Shown here: in pieces, positions 52,104 through 60,598 of the stretch
Layout of the letters: each line of letters starts with the position of its first letter
Position numbering within the stretch: position 1 is the stretch's first letter
NCBI GenBank assembly: GCA_934086185.1
Contig: CAKOHW010000004.1
Location: 1-64,000 of the forward strand
Direction of reading: 5' to 3'
Origin: an uncultured Bacilli bacterium
GTDB taxonomy: Bacteria > Bacillota_I > Bacilli_A > RF39 > UBA660
Length of the DNA stretch: 64,000 nucleotides
Notes under the pieces: model-generated
The model's database searches: none
What the model saw: the letters and a program-made list of their open reading frames with translations, nothing else
Told to the model about the DNA's origin: nothing
Translations under genes and position numbers: made by a program

Positions 52104-52881
52104 AAATCAAATTAAAGTTACATTTTTGTCTATTAAATATGCATTGCTAAGAGAAATGTTAAATAAGGTTACATTTTTATCTAATGTTATATTTATGATA
52201 TTAAATAATGCTAGTTGGATTATTCAGTGGATAGTACTTTATAATATAAATGATAATATTGGTGGATATACTTTTAAAATGTTGTTGCTTTTGTGGGGAT
52301 TAGCTTCATTAACATATGGAGTAAGTCATTTCTTTTTTAAGGGGGCTTATAATTTGTCTGATTTAATAGTTAATGGAAGTTTAGATAATTATTTAGTACA
52401 ACCAAAAAATGTATTAATATCTGTTATTACGTCTAGTATTACAGTATCAGCAATAGGAGATATAATATATGGATATATAATGTTATTTATATATGGGTTT
52501 AATATTAAAAAATTTATATTATTTACTATTTTTGGTATTAGTGGTGGATTAATATTAACTTCATTAACAATAATATTTAATAGTTTAAGTTTCTTTATAA
52601 ATAGATCTGATATTATTGCTGAAAGAGTTAATAGTTTAATGACTAATTTTGCTACTTATCCTGATGGAATATTTAAAGGGATAGTTAAATTTATATTATA
52701 TACTGTTATACCAGTAGGATTATCTAGTTATATACCAGTAAGTTTAATTTGTAAATTTGATATTAAATTATTTATGCTAGTTATAGTATTTACAGTTATT
52801 ATGATAGTATTAAGTTTTGTTATTTTTTATAAAGGTTTGAAAAAATATTCTTCTAGTAATTTAATGAATGTTAGGGTATAA
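52087..52881 (+). CDS. ABC-2 type permease (COG3694-like)
   Basis: A 264-residue membrane protein with about six TM segments. LIVNGSLDNYLVQPKNVLISVI matches the conserved G-x-L-D-x-x-L-x-x-P-K segment of this permease family. GGAGTGA lies eight bases before the ATG at 52087. It is the last gene of the exporter operon; a new promoter follows at 52884. Confidence 0.87.
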   Translation: MLMEVKNQIKVTFLSIKYALLREMLNKVTFLSNVIFMILNNASWIIQWIVLYNINDNIGGYTFKMLLLLWGLASLTYGVSHFFFKGAYNLSDLIVNGSLDNYLVQPKNVLISVITSSITVSAIGDIIYGYIMLFIYGFNIKKFILFTIFGISGGLILTSLTIIFNSLSFFINRSDIIAERVNSLMTNFATYPDGIFKGIVKFILYTVIPVGLSSYIPVSLICKFDIKLFMLVIVFTVIMIVLSFVIFYKGLKKYSSSNLMNVRV

Positions 52882-52883
52882 AT

Positions 52884-52912
52884 TTGACAAAAGCGAACAA
52901 TTGTGTTATGAT
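52884..52912 (+). promoter_or_regulatory. Sigma-A promoter of the small TM protein gene
   Basis: TTGACA at 52884-52889, 17 bases, TATGAT at 52907-52912. The start codon is 40 bases downstream. Confidence 0.75.
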
Positions 52913-52951
52913 TAAGACATGTGAAAAATTATAAATATTGGGGGTTTATTT

Positions 52952-53380
52952 ATGAATTTTTATAGAGAATTAGTTAAAATAACTGTTGAGATATGGATGG
53001 CTATATTTATAATAATATTTGGATATGCAATATGGGATAATTTTAATGTTACTGATTATAATATGGCAAAATTAAATGATAAAACTCGTGAAGTTTTAAT
53101 AAGTGATGATAATAATATATTATCTTTACATAATGTTGGTAAAGTTGATAATGATTTTAAATTATTTTTAAAAATTAATAAAAATAATTATAGTAATAAT
53201 ATTGATTTTATCTATGATAATAAATCTATTAATTTAGATGATTTCTTAATTGATGAAGATAGTAAGTATTATTATTTTAATGTGGATGATATAAAGTTTA
53301 TTCCATATGAAACAAAAGAGTTTTCTTATAAGTTATTAAGTAATGATGTTATAGATTATGAATTTGTAAACTCAATATAA
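52952..53380 (+). CDS. Hypothetical single-pass membrane protein (142 aa)
   Basis: A 142-residue protein. A TM helix lies at about 9-27 (VEIWMAIFIIIFGYAIWDNF), followed by an Asp/Asn-rich extracytoplasmic domain with a beta-strand pattern similar in feel to a small immunoglobulin-like fold. GGGGGTTTATTT precedes the ATG. It has its own promoter and stands alone before the DUF368 gene. Family not recognised. Confidence 0.7.
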   Translation: MNFYRELVKITVEIWMAIFIIIFGYAIWDNFNVTDYNMAKLNDKTREVLISDDNNILSLHNVGKVDNDFKLFLKINKNNYSNNIDFIYDNKSINLDDFLIDEDSKYYYFNVDDIKFIPYETKEFSYKLLSNDVIDYEFVNSI

Positions 53381-53436
53381 TTTACTATTGATATTGTTTA
53401 AGTTTAATTGTTATAATTATTTAGAGGTGTTAAGTA

Positions 53437-54333
53437 GTGAAAATGACAAAAAAACTTAAAGAATACATAGTAAATTTTTTTAATGGATTTGCAATGGCTG
53501 CTGCTGATAGTGTTCCTGGTGTAAGTGGTGGTACTGTAGCATTTTTATTGGGATTTTATGATAAATTTATTAATTCTTTAAATGGTATAATCTCTAAAGA
53601 TAAAAAAGAGAGAAAAGATGCAATGAACTTTTTAATTAAACTTGGTATAGGTTGGGTATTTGGTATGATTATTTGTGTTTTAATACTTACTAAAGTATTT
53701 GAATCAAATATTTATAAAATAAGTAGTTTATTTATGGGATTTATTTTATTTTCTATACCAATTATAATTAAAGAAGAAAAAGATGTATTAAAAGGAAAGT
53801 ATCTTAATTTTATATTTTTAATTATTGGAGCATTATTAGTATTTTTAATATCATATTATAATTCTAGTAGTATTACTACAGTTAATATTAATAAACTAAA
53901 TGTTGGTAGTGCTATATATACTTTTTTAGTTGGTATGATTGCTATTAATGCAATGATATTACCAGGTATTAGTGGTTCTACATTATTATTAATATTTGGA
54001 TTGTATTTACCTATAATAAATGGTATAAAAAATTTATTACATTTTAATTTTTCTCCGTTGTTTGGTTTAATAATATTTGGCTTAGGTGTATTAACTGGTA
54101 TATTTTCAACAATAAAGTTATTGAAACAAGCATTAGTTAAATTTAGAAGTCAAACAGTTTATACAATAATTGGATTAATGCTTGGTTCTATTTATTCAAT
54201 TATTATGGGTCCAACTACTTTAGATGTACCAGTTGATGCAATTAATTTTGGTAATTTTAGTATTTTATTCTTTATAATAGGTGGAGTAGTTGTATTAGGA
54301 TTACAAAAGTTAAAATCTATTTTAGAAAAATAA
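53437..54333 (+). CDS. DUF368 membrane protein, probable polyprenyl-phosphate translocase (PopT-like)
   Basis: A 298-residue protein with about eight TM segments. The repeated signatures AAADSVPGVSGGTVAFLLGFYD and INAMILPGISGSTLLLIFGLY define DUF368. DUF368 proteins were shown in recent work to act, like DedA proteins, in recycling undecaprenyl phosphate across the membrane. GAGGTG lies seven bases before GTG 53437; ATG 53443 is the alternative start. A terminator follows. Confidence 0.88.
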   Translation: MKMTKKLKEYIVNFFNGFAMAAADSVPGVSGGTVAFLLGFYDKFINSLNGIISKDKKERKDAMNFLIKLGIGWVFGMIICVLILTKVFESNIYKISSLFMGFILFSIPIIIKEEKDVLKGKYLNFIFLIIGALLVFLISYYNSSSITTVNINKLNVGSAIYTFLVGMIAINAMILPGISGSTLLLIFGLYLPIINGIKNLLHFNFSPLFGLIIFGLGVLTGIFSTIKLLKQALVKFRSQTVYTIIGLMLGSIYSIIMGPTTLDVPVDAINFGNFSILFFIIGGVVVLGLQKLKSILEK

Positions 54334-54342
54334 TTTATTAAT

Positions 54343-54378
54343 AAAAAACTTAGAATTATGATTTTTCTAAGTTTTTTA
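54343..54378 (+). terminator. Terminator after the DUF368 gene
   Basis: AAAAAACTTAGA pairs with TCTAAGTTTTTT around a loop of about 11 bases. Confidence 0.85.
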
Positions 54379-54474
54379 TGTTTATCCTAAAATAGGACAA
54401 ATTTCTTAATATTTTAGTGTATTATAGTGTCTCGAATATTTAATTTGTTTGGCTACCTTCTATTTTAAAAAGTT

Positions 54475-54581
54475 AGGAGGTACTTAGCTTGAAGGTAACA
54501 ACTATCATCATAAGGTTTTTAGACCGTTTGATTATCATAATGATAATTATATTCCTATTCATTCTCTTACAAGGACAATAG
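54475..54581 (+). other. Possible small hydrophobic peptide gene in decayed DNA
   Basis: AGGAGG at 54475-54480 is a perfect ribosome binding site, eight bases before TTG 54489. The frame encodes MKVTTIIIRFLDRLIIIMII and ends FLFILLQGQ with TAG 54579-54581. The 30-residue product is a basic head plus one membrane helix, like type I toxins, or like the first 30 residues of class B sortases left after decay. No antisense promoter was identified. The gap from 54378 to 54682 is otherwise empty; bases near 54618-54640 (ACACCCCAAATGGTAG) faintly resemble an IS3-family end. Confidence 0.35.
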
Positions 54582-54682
54582 GGAGTTTTGGTTTAAAAAA
54601 AGCATTATGTAAATAGTACACCCCAAATGGTAGTCATCAATTAGATGTTCTACTAAATTAAGCGTAAAACAAAATTTGCATA

Positions 54683-54734
54683 TTGTAAATGATAAATTGT
54701 TAAAGTATAATGTAGGTAGAGTAGAAAAGTACTC
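54683..54734 (+). promoter_or_regulatory. Shared-type promoter and 5' hairpin of the third surface protein gene
   Basis: TTGTAA at 54683-54688, 17 bases, TATAAT at 54706-54711, then GAGTAGAAAAGTACTC at 54719-54734. It matches the element at 23136-23187 in spacing and sequence. Confidence 0.7.
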
Positions 54735-54805
54735 GGAATTAAAAATTAATTTTATAAAAGCACAGAATTATATAACCTAATTCTCTCTCGAACAAAAGTT
54801 TGGTC

Positions 54806-54814
54806 GGGGGGGGG
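54806..54814 (+). repeat. G9 homopolymer tract in a surface protein leader
   Basis: Nine consecutive G in a leader that is otherwise strongly A+T. It lies about 95 bases downstream of the promoter -10 box and 98 bases before the start codon, behind a CGAAC/GTTTG hairpin. Such tracts slip during replication and can change expression. Confidence 0.8.
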
Positions 54815-54912
54815 TTAATAATTATATAATTTTTTTTGTATTTCATCCTCATCTTAATTTTATACAAATTAATTATATGTGTAATATAAAATTTAAAGGA
54901 AAGAGGTAAAAT

Positions 54913-57048
54913 ATGAACAGAAAACAAAAGATTATAGTTAGTGTAGTAGGAATAACAATTGTACTTTTGGCACTTCTAGGATTGACATATGCATACTTTT
55001 TAACAAGGATACAAGGAAACACTAATGATAAGAGCATCAGTGTAACAACTGCAAATTTAGAGTTAACTTATGCAGATGGTAATGGTACTATAACAAGTAA
55101 TAATATTATGCCAGGAACTACATTAACTGACAAAGAATTTACAGTAACAAATAATGGTAATGCAACTGTAAATAATTATGCTGTATATTTAGAAGATTTA
55201 GTAAATGAATTAACAAGGCCTGATGATATGGTATATACACTAACTTGTACAAGTAGTAAAGAAAATGGATCATGTGTAGGTAAAAGTGAGACAGCTTTTC
55301 CAAAATTAGCAGGAATAATTGTAACTAATTCAATTGATGTAGGAGAAACACAAACATATAAATTAACAGTAACATATAAAGAAATGGGAGTAGACCAAAG
55401 TGATGATATGGGTAAGAAAGTATCAGCACGAGTACAGATATATAATTTACAAGATATTGTAGATGTAACAGGAACAGTAACAAATGCAAGTGAAGGAGAT
55501 TATGTAGAAATGCATAGCGATCCAAGAAAAAGTATGATAACGACTGATAATAAGTATTTAATAGCAGCAGTAGAACCAGGAACTCATACACTATATGTAA
55601 AAGATAAGGAAGGAACTGTAAAAGGAAGTAAAGAAATAACTATAAAAAAAGGTAATACAGCTAGTGTAAGTGGAACAAATATAACAGTAACAAACGATTC
55701 ACAAACAGTTAATGTTAATATAAAAGCAATTGCTTCAACATTAACAATAGATATTGGTGAAACAAAAGATTATATGCCATTTGAAGAGGGCACACTTGCA
55801 TATAATATATTAAATAATGCAAAACTAAATGCAAATGGTACGGAATTTGTAAAGAGTCCTATAACAAAACCTATAAAAGGTACAAGTGGTATAAAATATA
55901 ATAAATCAAATGATCCAGTGACTTTTTCTGAAACATTTGATAATGTCTCTAACTATTATATAGCATATGCTACAGAATATGAAATTGACGAAGATAGTGG
56001 AAATTTTTCTTTAGGCACTAAAACTTCTTCAGTGAAAATCGAAAAATTTTCTGGTAGTTTATCTTCAAAATTGAAAGGAAAATATATATATTTAAGTGAA
56101 AACGAAGAAATAGCAAAGAAAAATGTTTTTTCTAAGATTTATAAGGTTAGTACTGATGAAGATATTATTGATGACACAATTAAATGTGCTTCAATTTTAA
56201 AAGAACATAAAGTTATAGATGAAAGTGTTTTATCTATAACTGATGATGATTATGGGAATTCTTATTACTTTAGAGGATCAGTTAACGATAATTATGTAGA
56301 GTTTAACAATATGTGTTTTAGAGTTGTTAGAATAGCAGGAGATGGAAGTATAAAAATAATACTTGCAAAAGAAGATTTATGTTCAACAATATCTACTTCT
56401 GATACAAAAAGTGCATTAATAAATAATGGTGCAACTACAATTTATGGATATAATAGTGTTAATAATAAGTATGTGGCAAATTATAATAATACGATTAATG
56501 GACTTTATTTTACATTGCAAAAGTGGTTTAATTCGACTGGATTAGAAAGTAAAAAATCAAAATTAAAAAATGATACATGGTGTTTAGGAGGAGGAATAAA
56601 TAAATATGATACAAGTGGTAAAATTTTAGATAATAGTGATAGTACTATTGAAGATTCAACTTATTATTATTTATTAGGTCTAAGAATTTTTGGACATTCT
56701 ATGCCTAAACAAAGTTCTTTAAAGTGTTCACAAGAAGAAGAAAAAATAGATAGCTATTTTGGTACATTGACAGTCGATGAGTATGGTTTTGCTGGGGGTT
56801 CTGGAATAACTAATGATACATTTTATTTGGCTGATAATGCTAAAGGTTCATATATTTGGACTTTATCTAAAGTATCTCATATATCAAGTGGTGATATTCT
56901 AATTAATATTAATAAAACTAGTTTATTATCAACCAAACTTCCTAATTATAAATGTTCAGTTATGCCAGTTATAACATTATTAAATAACACCAAAATCATA
57001 TCTGGGGATGGAACTATTTCGAATCCGTACAAGATTTTAGAAAGTTAA
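54913..57048 (+). CDS. SipW-type secreted surface protein with DUF6273-like C-terminus, not GC-diversified
   Basis: A 711-residue paralogue of the proteins at 2 and 23372. The signal (about 7-30) ends GLTYAYFLTR. The first domain (SVTTANLELTYADG) is shared; an additional beta-domain with DVTGTVTNASEGDYVEMHSD lies at about 185-280. The C-terminal domain has YYFRGSVNDNYVEFNNMCFR, VRIAGDGSIKII, WCLGGG, TLTVDEYGFAGG, WTLSK and VMPVITLL, and ends GDGTISNPYKILES. The stretch equivalent to the variable region (56860-56970) is ordinary AT-rich sequence, so this copy is not a recent DGR target. AAAGAGG lies nine bases before the ATG. Confidence 0.83.
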   Translation: MNRKQKIIVSVVGITIVLLALLGLTYAYFLTRIQGNTNDKSISVTTANLELTYADGNGTITSNNIMPGTTLTDKEFTVTNNGNATVNNYAVYLEDLVNELTRPDDMVYTLTCTSSKENGSCVGKSETAFPKLAGIIVTNSIDVGETQTYKLTVTYKEMGVDQSDDMGKKVSARVQIYNLQDIVDVTGTVTNASEGDYVEMHSDPRKSMITTDNKYLIAAVEPGTHTLYVKDKEGTVKGSKEITIKKGNTASVSGTNITVTNDSQTVNVNIKAIASTLTIDIGETKDYMPFEEGTLAYNILNNAKLNANGTEFVKSPITKPIKGTSGIKYNKSNDPVTFSETFDNVSNYYIAYATEYEIDEDSGNFSLGTKTSSVKIEKFSGSLSSKLKGKYIYLSENEEIAKKNVFSKIYKVSTDEDIIDDTIKCASILKEHKVIDESVLSITDDDYGNSYYFRGSVNDNYVEFNNMCFRVVRIAGDGSIKIILAKEDLCSTISTSDTKSALINNGATTIYGYNSVNNKYVANYNNTINGLYFTLQKWFNSTGLESKKSKLKNDTWCLGGGINKYDTSGKILDNSDSTIEDSTYYYLLGLRIFGHSMPKQSSLKCSQEEEKIDSYFGTLTVDEYGFAGGSGITNDTFYLADNAKGSYIWTLSKVSHISSGDILININKTSLLSTKLPNYKCSVMPVITLLNNTKIISGDGTISNPYKILES

Positions 57049-57066
57049 TGGAATAATACTAAAAAT

Positions 57067-57108
57067 GCAATAAAGATTTAATATTTTTATATTTATTGCT
57101 TTTTTTTG
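57067..57108 (+). terminator. Terminator after the third surface protein gene
   Basis: GCAATAAA pairs with TTTATTGC, followed by eight T. Confidence 0.8.
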
Positions 57109-57126
57109 AAAAAATATAGAAAAATT

Positions 57127-57155
57127 TTGACTTTTATTTTGTACCTTATTATGTT
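57127..57155 (+). promoter_or_regulatory. Promoter of the ezrA gene
   Basis: TTGACT at 57127-57132, 17 bases, TATGTT at 57150-57155. Confidence 0.6.
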
Positions 57156-57185
57156 AGAATTATTATTGTAAAGGAAGTGTGTTAT

Positions 57186-58901
57186 GTGAAGAATACATAT
57201 GTATTATTTGGTATAGCGTATTTAGTTTTAGCAATTATACTTGTAATAATTATGTATATAATTGTTAGAAAACATATGAAAAATAAATATAGTAACGCAC
57301 TTAAATTGTTAGAAAGAGATAAGAATTTAATAATTAGTGCTTCAATACTAAGTGAATTAAATAAAGTAGAATCATTAGTTAATAATAAAGAACTTGAAAA
57401 AAAATATGAGGGTTGGAAAAATAAATTTAAAAACATAAAAGATAAAGAAGTGCCTAAAATTACTGATGAACTTATTGGTGTTGAAGAATTAGTTAATACT
57501 AGGAAATATAAAGAAATAGAAAATAAATTAGCTAAAATAGAATTAGATATATATTTCGTTAAAAGTAAGAGTAAATTTTTATTAGATGAAATAAAAGAAA
57601 TTACTACTAGTGAAGAAAAGAATAGAGAAATTGTTACTAAGTTAAAATCTAAGTATAGAGAAATATTTGTAAAGTATAATAATCAAAAAGAAGATTATGA
57701 TATTATTAGTAGTCCTATAGAATTACAATTTGAAAATGTAGATAAGTTATTTAGTGCCTTTGAAATAAGTATGGAAAATAATGCTTATACTGAAGTAGGT
57801 AAAATAGTTAAAGCGTTAGATGATACTATAGGTAATTTAAGTATCGTTATCGAAGAAGCTCCTAGTATTATATTAATGGGTAAAGTTTTGATACCTAAAA
57901 AGATTAAAGATACTAAGGCTATTTATGAGAAGATGATTAGTGAAGGTTATAATTTAGATTATTTGAAAATCGATTATAATATTGAAGAAAGTGAAAAAAA
58001 GATTGCAGATATATTTGATAGATTGAAAGTATTAAATTTAGTTGATTCTATATTTGAACTTAAAACTTTATTAGATTATTATGATAATTTATATAATGAT
58101 TTTGAAAAAGAAAAAATAAGTAGAAAGATGTTTGAAGATTATACTAGAACTATTGGTATAAGGGCTAAGAAGATATTATCTGTAGTTTATAGTTTGACTA
58201 AGAAGATTGAAGATATTAAGTATAGTTATGATTTAACTGATGATGAGGTTAAAATAATCGATGAATTATCTTTAACTGGTAAAAGTATTAAAAGTGAATA
58301 TGAATCTATTATTGAAGATTATAGACAAAAAATATATGCGTTTTCTAAACTTAATAAACAAATGGAATTATTAAATTTAAAACTAAGTAAGGCAGAAGAT
58401 AAGTTGGAGTATACATTAAAGAGTTTAGGTAGTTTAAAAGAGGATGAACTACGTGCTCGTGAACAATTAGAAGAAATTAAATCTATACTTTCTAGTGCTA
58501 AGGAAAAAATTACTAGTTATAAGTTACCACAAATACCTAAATGTTATTATATAGAATTAGATGAAGCATGTATCGCTATTCGTGAGTTAATTAAAGAATT
58601 AGAGGCAAAACCATTAAATATAAAAACTTTAAATATTAGAGTTGATACAGCAAGGGATTTGGTTCTTAAATTATATAATACTAGTAATGAAACTATTAAG
58701 ACAGCATGGATGGCTGAAAATGCTATTATTTATGGTAATAGATATAGAGTTGGAAATAAAGAAATTAATGATAATTTAGAAAAAGCTAGTAATTTATTTA
58801 TGAAGGGGAATTTTAAACTTTCTTTAGAAACTAGTATAAGTGCTATTAATATAATAGAACCGGGTATACATAAAAGATTGTTAGAAGCGTATAAAAAATA
58901 G
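57186..58901 (+). CDS. ezrA: Septation ring formation regulator EzrA
   Basis: A 571-residue protein with an N-terminal TM helix (about 6-29) and then an almost continuous set of long helices with coiled-coil character, the spectrin-like layout of EzrA. Landmarks: KYxxWKxxF-type segment (YEGWKNKFKNI, about 75-85), ELIGVEELVNTRKY, and the C-terminal AENAIIYGNRYR...FMKGNFKLSLETSI. EzrA restrains FtsZ ring formation and links to cell-wall enzymes in Firmicutes. GTG 57186 follows AGGAAG; GTG 57177 is too close to it. Confidence 0.9.
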   Translation: MKNTYVLFGIAYLVLAIILVIIMYIIVRKHMKNKYSNALKLLERDKNLIISASILSELNKVESLVNNKELEKKYEGWKNKFKNIKDKEVPKITDELIGVEELVNTRKYKEIENKLAKIELDIYFVKSKSKFLLDEIKEITTSEEKNREIVTKLKSKYREIFVKYNNQKEDYDIISSPIELQFENVDKLFSAFEISMENNAYTEVGKIVKALDDTIGNLSIVIEEAPSIILMGKVLIPKKIKDTKAIYEKMISEGYNLDYLKIDYNIEESEKKIADIFDRLKVLNLVDSIFELKTLLDYYDNLYNDFEKEKISRKMFEDYTRTIGIRAKKILSVVYSLTKKIEDIKYSYDLTDDEVKIIDELSLTGKSIKSEYESIIEDYRQKIYAFSKLNKQMELLNLKLSKAEDKLEYTLKSLGSLKEDELRAREQLEEIKSILSSAKEKITSYKLPQIPKCYYIELDEACIAIRELIKELEAKPLNIKTLNIRVDTARDLVLKLYNTSNETIKTAWMAENAIIYGNRYRVGNKEINDNLEKASNLFMKGNFKLSLETSISAINIIEPGIHKRLLEAYKK

Positions 58902-58927
58902 AAATCTTTTTGGATTTCTTTTTGTAT
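58900..58927 (+). terminator. Terminator after ezrA
   Basis: AGAAATC pairs with GATTTCT around TTTTTG, followed by TTTT. Confidence 0.7.
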
Positions 58928-58960
58928 ATTTGGTAAAATAATAAATGGATTGGTGATTAA

Positions 58961-60595
58961 ATGAAAAAAAATAGTTTTGTAGAAGGTACGATAGTTGCAT
59001 ATATTGCTATATTATTAACTAAAGTATTGGGTGCAATATATGTTATTCCTTTTTATAAGATAATTGGTACTAATGGTGGTGTACTTTATGGGTATGCATA
59101 TAATATTTATAATTTATTTTTAAATATATCTACTAGTGGTATACCTACTGCAGTGGCAATTATTATAAGTGAATATAATGCTTTAAAAATGTTTAATGAA
59201 AGAGAGTATACTTATAAATTAGCAAATAAGTTAATTGCTACTATATCTTTTATTGCTTTTTTAGTTATGTTTATATTTGCTAAACAACTTGCTTTATTTT
59301 ATATAGGAGATTTAAGTGGTGGAAATTCAATAGATAATGTAGTATTGGTTATTAGAGTTATTTCATTATGTTTGTTAGTTGTTCCTTTCTTGAGTGTTAC
59401 TCGTGGTTATTTACAAGGTAATAAGTATGTTTCTATTTCTTCTTTTAGTCAATTACTTGAACAAGTTGCTAGGATAATTGTTGTATTAATTGGATCTTAT
59501 GTAGCAATAAATGTACTTAATTTAGGTGTTCCTATTGGAGTAAGTGTTGCTTTATTTGGTACTGTATTTGGAGCTTTTGTTGCATTTATGTTTTTAAAGT
59601 ATAAAATACGTAAAAATAGAGATGAATTGTTATGTGGTGTAGATAAAAGTAAGAAGTTAAATATTACTACTTTTGCATTATGTAAAAAGATTATTTATTT
59701 AGCTATTCCTATTATAATTATTGCTATTACTCAAAATATATATGAGATGGTAGATTTAAAATTTATATTAAAAGGTTTATACATGATAGGTTTTGATGCG
59801 AGTACTTGTGAGTTACTTGGTAGTATTATTGTTACTTGGACACCTAAAATATGTATGATAATTAATGCTTTAGCATTAGGATTATGTAATAGTGTTATAC
59901 CTTTTATTGTAGAGGATTTTGTTAAAGGTAATTTAAATAGTGTTAATAGTAAGTTTAATCAAGCAATTAATACAATATTATTTGTAGCAGTTCCTTTATC
60001 ATTATTTATTATTACATTTAAAAATAATGTTTATTATTTATTTTATGGTGAAAGTAATTATGGTGGTGTAGTACTTGCTATGATGAGTGTAGTTAGTATA
60101 ACTTTTTCTATTAGTTTAGTTATTAATATGATTTTACAAGGTATGAAAAAACATAAGATGGTATACATAAATACAGTTGCTGGTTTAATTATTAATGCTT
60201 GTTTAGATATACCTATGATACTTTTATTAAATAAAATTGGATTTCATCCATATTTAGGAACTTTGTTTGCAACATTTATTGGACAATTAGTAGCAATTAG
60301 TTTAGTTTTATTAAGTTTGAAAAAAGAATATAAATTTCATTATAGAGATATTTTTAAAACGTTTAGTAAGATGATATTGCCTTTAGCTAGTATGATAATA
60401 GTATTATTTATACTAAGTAGATTTGTTGGTAATAGTGGTAATTATTTAATTAGAATTATTAAACTTGGTATATGTGGTATACTAAGTGTAGGAACTTATT
60501 TATTTGTTGCTTATAAAAATAAGTCTATTAATGCTATTTTAGGTGATGAGATAATAAATAAAGTTTTGGGTAAGTTTAAAAGAAATAGAGGTTAA
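58961..60595 (+). CDS. MurJ-type lipid II flippase / polysaccharide biosynthesis protein (YtgP/SpoVB family)
   Basis: A 544-residue membrane protein with about 14 TM segments of the MOP exporter superfamily. KNSFVEGTIVAYIAILLTKVLGAIYVIPFYKIIG and the TRGYLQGNKY loop match the YtgP (MurJ) group, whose Bacillus member has the same length. YtgP flips lipid II; the related SpoVB acts in sporulation, so the exact role is not settled. It lies just upstream of alr, supporting a peptidoglycan role. GGTGATTA precedes the ATG. Confidence 0.88.
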   Translation: MKKNSFVEGTIVAYIAILLTKVLGAIYVIPFYKIIGTNGGVLYGYAYNIYNLFLNISTSGIPTAVAIIISEYNALKMFNEREYTYKLANKLIATISFIAFLVMFIFAKQLALFYIGDLSGGNSIDNVVLVIRVISLCLLVVPFLSVTRGYLQGNKYVSISSFSQLLEQVARIIVVLIGSYVAINVLNLGVPIGVSVALFGTVFGAFVAFMFLKYKIRKNRDELLCGVDKSKKLNITTFALCKKIIYLAIPIIIIAITQNIYEMVDLKFILKGLYMIGFDASTCELLGSIIVTWTPKICMIINALALGLCNSVIPFIVEDFVKGNLNSVNSKFNQAINTILFVAVPLSLFIITFKNNVYYLFYGESNYGGVVLAMMSVVSITFSISLVINMILQGMKKHKMVYINTVAGLIINACLDIPMILLLNKIGFHPYLGTLFATFIGQLVAISLVLLSLKKEYKFHYRDIFKTFSKMILPLASMIIVLFILSRFVGNSGNYLIRIIKLGICGILSVGTYLFVAYKNKSINAILGDEIINKVLGKFKRNRG

Positions 60596-60598
60596 ATT

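Noticed and set aside
54604..54660. Insertion sequence end of the IS3 type
   Set aside because: Only a short ACACCCCAAATGG-like stretch is visible with no partner inverted repeat and no transposase; too weak for a feature.
54739..54927. 62-residue minus-strand ORF crossing the G9 tract
   Set aside because: No binding site, covers a leader and the first codons of the surface gene, and its PPP arises only from the G run.
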